Source: Streptosporangiaceae bacterium (GTDB taxonomy: Bacteria; Actinomycetota; Actinomycetes; Streptosporangiales; Streptosporangiaceae). From it: a stretch of 32,491 bases of DNA. A model generated the notes under the pieces. That model saw only the letters and a program-made list of their open reading frames with translations. It made no database searches and was not told the origin of the DNA. The stretch spans positions 1 through 32,491 of the forward strand of contig JAFARZ010000149.1 of assembly GCA_019245115.1 (NCBI GenBank). Direction: 5' to 3'. Positions within the stretch are counted from its first letter, which is position 1, and each line of letters opens with the position of its first letter. Made by a program: the position numbers and the translations under genes. Below are positions 26,023 through 32,491 of the stretch, one piece after another.

Positions 26023-27048
26023 CTAGGGCACGAGAATCGCGCGGCCGCGGACCCGGCCGGCGTCGAGTTCGGCGAGCGCCTCGGCGGCCGCGCCGAGCGG
26101 GTAGGTACGGGTGTGCAGCGTGACCCGGCCGGCTTGCGCGAGTGCCATGAGCTCGACCAGATCGTTGTAGGTGCCGACGATGTTGCCGATGATGTTCCGC
26201 TCGGTGGAGATGATGTCCAGCGTGGGGATCCGCAGCTCCCCGCCGTACCCGATGACGAAGTAGGAACCGCCCGCGGCGGTCATCTCCCATCCGTCCATCT
26301 CGGCGCCCTGCTCCGCGACGAAGTCCAGCACAACCGCCGCCCCGCCCCCGCTGGTCAGGTCCGACACCGCGGCGCGCTGGCCGCCGTCGGCCACCACGAT
26401 GTGGTGCGCGCCCAGCTCCGAGGCGAGCTTCAGCGCGTCCGGGTTGGCGTCCACCACGATGATGGTGGCCGCGGTGAGCGCGGCCAGGCACTGCACGCCG
26501 ATGTGCCCGAGCCCGCCTGCCCCGATGACGACGCACGCCGTCCCCGGGTAGAGGCGCGGGATGGCCTTGCGGACCGCGTGGTAGGCCGTGATGCCGGCGT
26601 CGGCCAGCGCGGCCACGTCAGCGGGCCGCGTCGAAGGCTCGAGCTTGACGCACGCCCGTGCCGACGTAACGAGGTATTCCGCCATGCCGCCATCACGAGA
26701 CAGCCCAGGGAACGTGCTAGCAACGCAATGCATGTCGTCCCCGGCCCGGCAGGCATGGCACAGGCCGCAGGTCGTCGTCGGGTGCAGGATGACCGTGTCG
26801 CCCACGGACACGTTCGTCACTCCCGAGCCGGTCTCGTGCACCCACCCCGCGTTCTCGTGCCCCAGCGTGTAGGGCAGCGGGGTCCCCATCCGGGCGTCCC
26901 ACTGGCCTTCGATGATGTGCAGGTCGGTGCGGCACACCCCGGCGCCGCCGATCTTCACGATGACGTCGAGCGGCCCGCTGATAACGGGATCGGGTACGTC
27001 CTCGACCACCGGCGGGGTGTGGAACTCGTGCAAACGAACGGCTTTCAT
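26023..27048 (-). CDS. Zinc-dependent alcohol dehydrogenase, prm/mim-cluster type
   Basis: The 341-residue protein is an intact medium-chain dehydrogenase. Catalytic zinc ligands are Cys39, His64-Glu65 (GHEN) and Asp150; the structural zinc site is Cys94, Cys97, Cys100 and Cys108 (CGLCHACRAGDDMHC). The nucleotide-binding GAGGLG is at 176-181, and the following acidic VVDAN favours NAD. ATG 27048 has a strong GGGAGG and overlaps the upstream gene's stop (ATGA). Its position after amidohydrolase and DUF59-type sequences and before a groEL remnant matches propane-monooxygenase clusters, where the enzyme oxidises 2-propanol or related alcohols. With no monooxygenase left, it may now serve another alcohol. 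Confidence 0.9.
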   Translation of the reverse strand: MKAVRLHEFHTPPVVEDVPDPVISGPLDVIVKIGGAGVCRTDLHIIEGQWDARMGTPLPYTLGHENAGWVHETGSGVTNVSVGDTVILHPTTTCGLCHACRAGDDMHCVASTFPGLSRDGGMAEYLVTSARACVKLEPSTRPADVAALADAGITAYHAVRKAIPRLYPGTACVVIGAGGLGHIGVQCLAALTAATIIVVDANPDALKLASELGAHHIVVADGGQRAAVSDLTSGGGAAVVLDFVAEQGAEMDGWEMTAAGGSYFVIGYGGELRIPTLDIISTERNIIGNIVGTYNDLVELMALAQAGRVTLHTRTYPLGAAAEALAELDAGRVRGRAILVP

Positions 27049-27700
27049 TGATCCTCCCGATACCTGTGCCGGAGCATCCCAGAGCAGATGCTCGTGTTCG
27101 CATCGATACCTACCCGGGTGACCCGCGCCCGCCGCAGGTGCATCGGCAGGGAATGCGCCGTGACGCCGGCGCCGGTCGCCGGGTCGATCACCAGGGGGTC
27201 CGCATCACCGCAGCACAGCCCCAGCTCGGCCCGGCGCTGCCGCAGCCGGTCCAGTCCGGCCGACGGCGGCGCGTCACCAAGAGTCATCGCGGCAAGCGCC
27301 TCCGGGCCTACATGCATCAGTGACCGGCAGACCTGATCGGTCCCCGCCAGCACCGCCTTGCGCAAAAAGGCAACACGGAGCGCATCAAGCTCGCCGCGCG
27401 CCTCGCCGGGAAACGACTCAGCAAAGCCGGCCCGGGCGGCGACCCCGTCATTGATCGCCGCCGCCGCGAAATGGTCCTCCAGCGCCACCTCGACGAAACG
27501 GACCCCCGGAACCGAGGACACCGCGTCGTAGGCGTCCGCGACCATGAGGAACGCGAAGTTTGGCGCGCAGAAGTACGTGGGCAGCCGCAGCCGCACCCGC
27601 GCCGTCCCGCTGCCGGAGAGGGTGTACGACGCGACGAAGCCGAGCGAGGTTATCGGCCGGTTCAGCTCCGGTCGCGCACCGTCTCCAGCGCGGCTAGCAC
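27045..27700 (-). pseudogene. DUF59/MIP18-type metal-sulfur assembly protein with apparent frameshift
   Basis: From GTG 27700 the first codons read VLAALETVRD; then a stop follows. Removing the effect of one missing C near 27668-27673 (GACCGG where GACCCGG is expected) restores VRDPELNRPITSLGFV, the classic start of DUF59 proteins such as PaaD and MIP18. The second frame continues intact for about 210 residues (PTYFCAPNFAFLMVADAYDA, then CRSLMHVGPEAL) to a stop overlapping the adh start at 27045-27048. The longer open frame to 27815 merely runs through unrelated upstream sequence. A protein of this type lies between the amidohydrolase and alcohol dehydrogenase genes in prm/mim clusters. A sequencing error must be excluded. 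Confidence 0.7.
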
Positions 27701-27783
27701 TCCTCCGGTACCGGGATGTCGTACAGCCGGGCCGCGTTGAGCCCGAGGATCTTCTTCTTGGCCGCCACCTTCTTCCTAGCCCG
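27694..27783 (-). pseudogene. Amidohydrolase 3' remnant (prm/mim type)
   Basis: The last 29 codons before the stop at 27694 encode RARKKVAAKKKILGLNAARL followed by YDIPVPEEC, matching the C-terminal helix and tail of the amidohydrolase-2 family (consensus ILGxNAARLYxI). The stop overlaps the start of the DUF59 gene, as expected for an operon. Upstream of 27783 the frame continues into unrelated sequence. Without the metal-binding barrel it cannot be functional. Confidence 0.55.
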
Positions 27784-27796
27784 GCTGAGCCAGCAC

Positions 27797-27979
27797 GGCC
27801 GGCTGTCCTGTTCACCGGACGCCATGCAGTTGCTGCTGCGGCACAACTGGCCGGGCAATACCGAACAGGTATGGCAGGTGCTCAAGCATGTCGTCCAGCG
27901 CCGCCGGGCCGGCTCGATCAAACCGAAGGACCTGCCGCCGGAATGCTGGACGGTCAGCCGCAGGCTGCTCAATCCCCTC
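27797..27979 (+). pseudogene. AcoR/MimR-like activator, internal fragment
   Basis: A 61-codon segment encodes GRLSCSPDAMQLLLRHNWPG followed by NTEQVWQVLKHVVQRRRAG, SIKPKDLPPECW and TVSRRLLNPL. This is the end of the AAA+ lid region of AcoR-type (sigma-54-activator-like) regulators, including the diagnostic WPGN and the DLPPE before the HTH linker. Both the ATPase core upstream and the Fis-type HTH downstream are missing. MimR-type activators control propane-monooxygenase operons, so this fits the neighbouring remnants. It meets the amidohydrolase remnant, opposite in strand, at about 27784-27796. Confidence 0.6.
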
Positions 27980-28066
27980 CGCCCAAGCCCCACGCCCTCC
28001 CCGAGCCTGCCCGCGCCCGCCTGGCCGCGGCCCGATCCACCCCCGCGCCCGCGCCAAGCCCGCCGC

Positions 28067-28196
28067 GCCCGACATTTCACGACTTGTGGACTTGTGTCCG
28101 TTTCGGTTAGCCGGATGGCGTGGAACAAAAGAGCCTCACGGAAAGAATGGCGCCGCTTTCCGGTACCTTTTCTTCCAGCGGGCTCTAATCTTCCAC
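28067..28196 (+). repeat. Conserved box plus 77-nt element, copy C
   Basis: GCCCGACATTTCACGACTT (28067-28085) is followed after 34 nt by the 77-nt element (28120-28196): outer arm starting GTGGAAC with AGAGCC, inner arm ending GGCGCC, loop GCTTTCC, inner arm starting GGTACC, and outer arm with GGGCTCT ending TTCCAC. The outermost 6 bp are perfectly inverted. A GC-rich tract (27980-28066) separates the box from the broken regulator fragment. Confidence 0.8.
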
Positions 28197-28644
28197 GATA
28201 TGACCACCTTTCCTGCCCGCTAAGTGACAATACGAGTAGTTCACCCAGGTCCTCGGCATGCCGACGGCGGCGTCGAGCGCGCCCAGAGCGCGCCACTGGT
28301 GCTATCGGCTCAAACGCAAGCTAGCCCACCTTGTCCTTACCTCCAATAGCACGGAAACTTCATGCTACGCGGAAACCTACCCGCCGTATTCGTACATTTA
28401 ATTTCCAGTTAGCATGGATGTTCCGTCTTAATCCGCGTCGCTGGTTGAAGTCTTCGACGTTCTCATCGATAGGGACGTGCGCAGTCCTCGAACATGGTGA
28501 CTTCGCAGGCGATCCCGTTGGCCTGCGCGGCCGGCATCTTCGCCCACCCCTCTCGCGCTCCAGCCTCCAGCACGGCCTGGCCTGGCATGAAACCGTCTTG
28601 CGGGGGAAGGCGGCTGGCTTATGTTTCCGGCAAGAGGAGGAGAT
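28197..28644. other. Intergenic stretch without a supported gene
   Basis: Base composition drops markedly around 28330-28470. A 41-codon minus-strand frame at 28463-28588 (starting MPGQAVLEAG) has no SD and no family I recognise. It could be a further remnant of a decayed gene. Promoter elements for the DoxX-like gene are presumably in the 3' part. Confidence 0.4.
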
Positions 28645-29097
28645 TTGCGACTTCCGGTGAAGGTGCGGCACCTGCCGCCCCGCATCGCGGCGGGCGCGTT
28701 CATCCTGAACTCGGGTGTGGGCAAGCTGTCCGCGGATGAGGAGACGGCCGCCCGTCTGCACGGCTTCGCGGCCGGTACCTATCCGTTCCTGAACCGGCTC
28801 AAGCCCAAGGACTTCGTCCGGCTGCTGGCGGCGGCCGAGATCACGCTGGGCTCGGCGCTGCTGCTGCCGGTGATCCCGCCGATCATCGCGGGCGCGGGAC
28901 TGTCCGCGTTCTCCGGTGGACTGCTCGGTATGTACGCGAAGACGCCGGGCATGCGCAAGGAGGGCACTCCGTTCCCGACGCAGCAGGGCATCCCGCTGGC
29001 CAAGGACGCGTGGATGATGGGCATCGGGCTCGGCCTGGTTCTCGATGACCTCACCGACTGGCCGAGGAAGCCGACGAAGCCGAGCAAGAAGCGCTAG
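28645..29097 (+). CDS. DoxX-like small integral membrane protein
   Basis: The product (about 150 residues) resembles DoxX/SURF4-like membrane proteins: RIAAGAFILNSGVGKL, then a polar loop with GFAAGTYPFLNRL, three hydrophobic segments around LLAAAEITLGSALLLP, IIAGAGLSAFSGGLLGMYA and AWMMGIGLGLVLDDL, and a Lys-rich tail. Biological role in actinomycetes is unclear; homologues are linked to redox or thiol stress. Start choice is difficult: TTG 28645 follows GAGGAGGAG closely, GTG 28657 begins where relatives do, and ATG 28621 is upstream of the SD. The stop lies within an 18-bp tandem duplication shared with the convergent GNAT gene. Confidence 0.75.
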   Translation: MRLPVKVRHLPPRIAAGAFILNSGVGKLSADEETAARLHGFAAGTYPFLNRLKPKDFVRLLAAAEITLGSALLLPVIPPIIAGAGLSAFSGGLLGMYAKTPGMRKEGTPFPTQQGIPLAKDAWMMGIGLGLVLDDLTDWPRKPTKPSKKR

Positions 29098-29115
29098 CCG
29101 AGCAAGAAGCGCTAG
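29080..29115. repeat. Exact 18-bp tandem duplication across two stop codons
   Basis: CCGAGCAAGAAGCGCTAG occurs twice in succession (29080-29097, 29098-29115). The first copy carries the stop of the DoxX-like gene, while the second contains the stop of the convergent GNAT gene in its CTAG. Confidence 0.9.
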
Positions 29116-29606
29116 CCGCTGGCCAGGGTCTTCTCGTACCAGCGGTCGGAAATCTGATAGTTGTCGTGGAACGCGGGGACCTGGCGATAGCCCGCGCTGG
29201 CGTACAACCGGTTGGCCTCGACCAGATGCGAGCCGGTGTCCAGGCGCAGGGTGGACAGCCGTTGTCCGCGTGCCGCGTCCTCCACGGCGTCGAGGAGCCG
29301 CCGGCCGAGGCCGCGACCTCGCGCCTGGGGGACGACGAACACGCGGGCGATCTCGCCGATCCCGTCCCCGAGCAGCCGCAGGGCCACGCAGCCGAGCACG
29401 GTGTCCCCGTCCCGGGCGACAAGCAGCAGCCCGGTCGGCGGCACGAGGCTGTCGCTTGGCTCCTCGTCGTGCATCCACGCGTCGACCTCGGCCTCGGTGA
29501 CCGGCCTGCCGTAGCCCCGGCTCATGACCTCGGTGAAGTACTCCTTGAGCACCCGCCTCGCGTCCGGACTGTCAGGCGGCGCAGGGGTTATCGCGGGAGT
29601 CGCCAT
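29112..29606 (-). CDS. GNAT-family N-acetyltransferase
   Basis: This 164-residue protein has the GNAT fold signature: VLGCVALRLLGDGIGEIARV, then the acetyl-CoA loop VVPQARGRGLGRRLLDAV (Q/R-x-x-G-x-G, near 93-108), then LRLDTGSHLVEANRLYASAG and GYRQVPAF. It transfers an acetyl group from acetyl-CoA to an amine; the substrate is unknown. ATG 29606 lies 9 nt after the stop of the phosphoesterase gene, so the two are probably cotranscribed, although no strong SD is seen. Confidence 0.88.
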   Translation of the reverse strand: MATPAITPAPPDSPDARRVLKEYFTEVMSRGYGRPVTEAEVDAWMHDEEPSDSLVPPTGLLLVARDGDTVLGCVALRLLGDGIGEIARVFVVPQARGRGLGRRLLDAVEDAARGQRLSTLRLDTGSHLVEANRLYASAGYRQVPAFHDNYQISDRWYEKTLASG

Positions 29607-29615
29607 GTCGCGTGT

Positions 29616-30995
29616 CTACATCGGATCCCAGCGGAGGGCCGACGCCGGGAGGGATGGGGGAGTGGCGAAGGCGGGTGGCGCGTCGAAATCCAGAGCGTCG
29701 AGCGGGCTGTCGGCGGCGGCGTCCCGGCGGGTTAGCGGCGGAAGGTTCCACTTCTGCTCGATGAGCTTCAGCACCGAGGTGTGGTCCAGCGTCTTGGTGC
29801 ACACGTAGTCGCGGCGCGCGTAGGGCGAGACGATGACGGCGGGGACCCGGAAGCCGTAGCGACAGTAGTCGCCCCGGCCCTTGTCCTCGCTCTCCAGCTC
29901 AGCGAACGACTTACCGAGCACCGGCCGGAGCACCGTGCGCAGCCAGGGTGGCATGCGCCGTTCGTAGTTGCGGGGCGGGATGTCGTCGGGAGCGACCGCT
30001 TCCGGCGGCGGGACATGGTCATAGAACCCGCCGCCCTCGTCGTAGGTCCAGATCAGCAGCGTGTGCGGCCAGCCCTTGCCGTGCATGACCCGGTTGATCA
30101 CCTCGGCGGCGAACGACTCGCCCCGCCTGATGTCCTGCGGGTTCTCCTCTGAGTACCGCTCGAAGTCTGGATCCACGAAGCTGACCGCGGGCAGCGTGCC
30201 CGCGTCGGCGTCGGCGAAGAACTGCCTGGTGTGCCGCAGGTTCTCGATGTGCATGGTGACATGCAGCGGATACAGGTCGGCGGTGAACGACTTGTTGCCG
30301 CGCATCGCCTGCGTCACCCGGGGAAGCAGGCGGCCCAGCCGGGCCAGCCGCCGCATGACGATGACGCCGCGGGCGCCGAGAAAGCGCTTGACCACCATCA
30401 CGGCAGGCCGGACGTTGTGGTAGTTGATCCACGAGATGTCGTGGCGGGACAGCACGTCGAAGATCGTGCCGGCTTCCGGATAGTCGACCAGGTCCCAGGG
30501 CATGTCGTCCATCAGGCCGTTCGCGGTGCCGGAGATCATGAACCTGCGGTTCGGGAACGTCGGCCCGAGGCATGAGCTGAACCAGTGGTCGGCCAGCGGA
30601 AACGTCCTGGCCAGCCCGTAATAGAAGGGCAGGTCCTCCTCGGTCCAGTAGCCCATCGCCGTCCCGGGATCCTTGCCGGGATTGGTCAGCTCCACGCTGC
30701 GCGCGAAGCCGTCGTTGTCGCCGTCGGCGTACTGGACGTGACTGGCGTACCAGGACTGCGTGGGACAGGCCGCCGGCGGCGCGGTCGTGGTGAGGTGATG
30801 GGGGGTGTAAGCGACGCCGTTCTGCCCGAGGTTCCTGGTGCGGTCCTGGTCCGGCGGCAGACCCTCGCCCCGGCCCGCGAGCATGCCGAGGTAATTGTCG
30901 TAGGAGTGGTTCTCCATCATGAGGATCACGATGTGCCGGATCTCGGGCAGCAGGTCGGTGCCTTCCGGCAGGTCGGGGCGGGGGCGTTCGGACAT
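29616..30995 (-). CDS. Phosphoesterase (non-haemolytic phospholipase C/acid phosphatase family)
   Basis: The 459-residue protein belongs to the phosphoesterase family PF04185. Motifs include HIVILMMENHSYDNYLG near 22, FSSCLGPTFPNRRFMISGTA near 145, WINYHNVRPA near 197, VSFVDPDFERYSEEN near 270 and LLIWTYDEGGGFYDHVPPP near 310. Family members hydrolyse phospholipid head groups or phosphate monoesters and are usually exported. Here the start at ATG 30995 (MSERPRPDLPEG) shows no Sec or Tat signal, suggesting a cytoplasmic enzyme or export by another route. The open frame extends much further upstream, but that part overlaps the ArsR gene in another frame and has no family features. Confidence 0.87.
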   Translation of the reverse strand: MSERPRPDLPEGTDLLPEIRHIVILMMENHSYDNYLGMLAGRGEGLPPDQDRTRNLGQNGVAYTPHHLTTTAPPAACPTQSWYASHVQYADGDNDGFARSVELTNPGKDPGTAMGYWTEEDLPFYYGLARTFPLADHWFSSCLGPTFPNRRFMISGTANGLMDDMPWDLVDYPEAGTIFDVLSRHDISWINYHNVRPAVMVVKRFLGARGVIVMRRLARLGRLLPRVTQAMRGNKSFTADLYPLHVTMHIENLRHTRQFFADADAGTLPAVSFVDPDFERYSEENPQDIRRGESFAAEVINRVMHGKGWPHTLLIWTYDEGGGFYDHVPPPEAVAPDDIPPRNYERRMPPWLRTVLRPVLGKSFAELESEDKGRGDYCRYGFRVPAVIVSPYARRDYVCTKTLDHTSVLKLIEQKWNLPPLTRRDAAADSPLDALDFDAPPAFATPPSLPASALRWDPM

Positions 30996-31024
30996 GCGTG
31001 TGACTCTACCCAGCGCGGATGGCG

Positions 31025-31429
31025 CTATCCGGCGTGAATCGGGCTGAGCAGCTTCGACAGCGCGTCCATGGCGGCTGGCACGAGCGCGTAGTAGGCCCAG
31101 ACGCCGCGCTTCTGCCGGGTGAAGATGCCGGCGTCCACGAGGATCTTCAGGTGATGGGACACCGTCGGCTGGGTGAGGCCGAGTGGCTCGGTCAGGTCGC
31201 ACACGCAGGCTTCGGCGTTCTGGTGGGCGGCGACCATGGACACGAGCCGGAGGCGGGTCGGATCGGCTACCGCCTTCAGCAGACGGGCGAGTTCGGCCGC
31301 CTGGTCCGCGGTGATCGGCTCGCGCAGCAGGGGAGTGCAGCAGGCGGCCGCGAGCGTGGCGATCGGTTTGGTCTTCGTCGTCTGGGTGGCCACGGCGGCC
31401 AGTATACGTCGGCTGATATCGATGATCAT
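31025..31429 (-). CDS. ArsR/SmtB-family metal-responsive repressor
   Basis: This 134-residue winged-helix repressor contains LARLLKAVADPTRLRLVSMV, the ELCVCDL-like metal site ACVCDLTEP and the recognition helix LTQPTVSHHLKILVDAG followed by the wing TRQKRGVWAYYALV. CVCD in helix 3 is the arsenic/antimony- or cadmium-binding site of ArsR/CadC proteins, and an N-terminal Cys pair (AACC) could add ligands. It would dissociate from DNA on metal binding. ATG 31429 follows GGAGGAGA. No arsenite pump or reductase gene is next to it; the divergent neighbour is a small membrane protein. A TGATATCGATGATCA sequence at the start codon could be part of an operator. Confidence 0.9.
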   Translation of the reverse strand: MIIDISRRILAAVATQTTKTKPIATLAAACCTPLLREPITADQAAELARLLKAVADPTRLRLVSMVAAHQNAEACVCDLTEPLGLTQPTVSHHLKILVDAGIFTRQKRGVWAYYALVPAAMDALSKLLSPIHAG

Positions 31430-31520
31430 CTATCCGTCTCCTCCCCGGGAGAAAACGTGATTCGCTTGCCGCGCCAAGGGCAGTTCTTCTGAGTGCCAGT
31501 TCCTCTGAGTGGTGGTCGAC

Positions 31521-31784
31521 ATGCAGTGGTGGATGTACATAGTCGTAGTAGGCGTCCTGGCCTTCGGCGTCTACAGCTTCGTCTCGCTGGTTGGCTGGCG
31601 TACACGGTGGCTGACCAGCAAGACCACCCGAAGAGCAGACGACATGTATGACCAATACGCGGCGCCCGCGCGCAAACGGCATCGACGGTCCTTACGCCCC
31701 GCGCCCCGCACCCAGCCACCCGCGCGACACTTCCGCTACCAGGTGACCGGCCAGCACGTCGTGCGCTATACCGCATCGTCGTGA
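31521..31784 (+). CDS. Small single-span membrane protein
   Basis: An 87-residue protein starting MQWWMYIVVVGVLAFGVYSF has one transmembrane helix (about 4-24) followed by a basic juxtamembrane stretch (WRTRWLTSKTTRR), an acidic DDMYDQY and an Arg/Pro/His-rich cytoplasmic tail. ATG 31521 follows GGTGG; GTG codons at 31509 and 31512 are in frame alternatives. Upstream, CAGTTCTTCTGAGTGC and CAGTTCCTCTGAGTGG form a tandem near-repeat (31480-31511). It is divergent from arsR and may share its control. No family is recognised. Confidence 0.6.
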   Translation: MQWWMYIVVVGVLAFGVYSFVSLVGWRTRWLTSKTTRRADDMYDQYAAPARKRHRRSLRPAPRTQPPARHFRYQVTGQHVVRYTASS

Positions 31785-31838
31785 CGGGCGCCGAGGTCTC
31801 CGCCACGCCACGGCAATCGGGGCCAGCGCGAAGCACCC

Positions 31839-31877
31839 CCGCCGTTCGTTAAAAGAGATTTTTATACCGAACGGCGG
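31839..31877. terminator. Hairpin spanning the PP2C stop codon
   Basis: CCGCCGTTCG (31839-31848) and CGAACGGCGG (31868-31877) form a perfect 10-bp stem around a 19-nt A/T-rich loop that contains the PP2C stop codon. It lies between convergent genes, so a two-way terminator or 3'-end stabiliser is likely. Confidence 0.6.
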
Positions 31878-32491
31878 TGGTAACTCCCCCAGCGACGTCG
31901 GCGACCACGCAGGCGATGTTGTCCGGTCCGCCTGCTTCATTGGCCAGGTCGATCAGCCGGCCGACGGCCTGCTCCGGATCGCCGGGCGCGCTCAGCGCGT
32001 CGCGGATGACCCCTGCGGAGACCACGGTCGTCAGGCCGTCCGAGCACAGCAGGTAGCGGTCGCCCGCCTGCGCGTCGTGCAGCGAGACATCCGGCTCGGT
32101 CGCGCTGCCTCCGTCGATGGCCTGTAGCAGAAGCGATCGCTGCGGGTGGGATTCGGCCTCCTCGGGGGTGATCTTGCCCTCGTCGAGTAGCGCCTGCACC
32201 ACCGAGTGGTCGTGGGTGATCTGGAACAACTCGCCCGCGCGCAGCAGGTAGGCCCGCGTGTCGCCGACGTGTACCAGCGCGAGCTGGGACCCGGACCAGA
32301 GCATGGCGGTCAGCGTGCTGCCGGTCCCGGTGTCGGCCATCTCCCGCAGGGTCAGGCCGGCCTGGCGGACGGCGTCCGCCATGGCGTTGAGCAGGTCGCC
32401 CGCGGGCAGCGCGGTCTCCAGCGGCTTGAGCGCCTCGATCACCGCCGCGCTGGCCGCGTCACCGCGGGCGCCCATCCCGTCGGCCACGGCC
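31849..32491 (-). CDS. PP2C-family Ser/Thr protein phosphatase (5' end beyond the right edge)
   Basis: The visible 214 codons cover most of a PPM/PP2C catalytic domain. VADGMGARGDAAS holds the metal-binding Asp-Gly, TGSTLTAMLW and LVHVGDTRAYLLR follow, then LLCSDGLT and GGPDNIACVV with the late metal-binding Asp residues. It would remove phosphate from Ser/Thr residues of proteins, opposing kinases such as the PASTA kinase type found in this window. The frame continues through base 32491, so the true start is outside. The gene ends RYKNLF with a stop inside a hairpin loop. Confidence 0.92.
   Translation of the reverse strand, partial: AVADGMGARGDAASAAVIEALKPLETALPAGDLLNAMADAVRQAGLTLREMADTGTGSTLTAMLWSGSQLALVHVGDTRAYLLRAGELFQITHDHSVVQALLDEGKITPEEAESHPQRSLLLQAIDGGSATEPDVSLHDAQAGDRYLLCSDGLTTVVSAGVIRDALSAPGDPEQAVGRLIDLANEAGGPDNIACVVADVAGGVTTAVRYKNLF

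Noticed and set aside
31000..31682. Long N-terminal extension of the phosphoesterase frame
   Set aside because: It overlaps arsR on the same strand in another frame, and the family starts near ATG 30995.

Overview
The window is GC-rich actinomycete chromosome. GTG starts are frequent, and the protein families are typical of filamentous Actinomycetota: an AfsR/SARP-type regulator, a PASTA Ser/Thr kinase, a PP2C phosphatase, a DUF222/HNH-type protein and an XRE-like HTH of the streptomycete kind. No rRNA, tRNA, CRISPR array, complete insertion sequence or phage module was recognised. Identifications come from reading motifs by eye; no database search was run.

Layout. 1-3631: 5' end of a DUF222/HNH-like gene with a hairpin over its ribosome-binding site, an N-formylglutamate amidohydrolase, a gene-poor repeat-rich stretch, and a membrane Ser/Thr kinase with one PASTA domain. 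3698-9149: an L-arabinose operon (araB-araD-araA, minus strand) behind a LacI-family repressor, with near-identical TTAGCGCTAA-type palindromes upstream of both araB and the repressor gene. 9417-13000: a 16-residue-repeat helical protein, a divergent TetR/DHA2-efflux pair, a terminator and an overlooked 35-residue membrane peptide gene. 13134-17906: a PfkB sugar kinase, a CYTH-CHAD protein directly followed by a ParA-type ATPase, and an MHYT membrane sensor. 17910-25268: a PCD-like/VOC fusion, two secreted propeller-like proteins, a short HTH protein and a 1078-residue BTAD/NB-ARC/TPR regulator.

25363-27979 looks like the wreck of a propane-monooxygenase (prm/mim) accessory region. In order on the minus strand there is an amidohydrolase 3' end, a DUF59-type gene with an apparent one-base frameshift, an intact zinc alcohol dehydrogenase, about 70 bp of a groEL 5' end, then the C-terminal half of an NRAMP transporter. 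A fragment of an AcoR/MimR-like activator lies on the other strand. The monooxygenase genes themselves are absent. 28645-32491: a DoxX-like membrane protein, a GNAT acetyltransferase, a phosphoesterase/phospholipase C, ArsR, a small membrane protein and the 3' part of a PP2C phosphatase.

Two themes cut across the genes. First, a 77-nt quasi-palindromic element occurs three times at exactly the same length, plus a partial copy. Three of the four sites also carry a conserved GCCCGACATTTCA box and a GC-rich tract that begins at or shortly after the 3' end of a gene pointing towards it. Second, short in-frame tandem repeats have expanded inside at least seven proteins of otherwise standard families.
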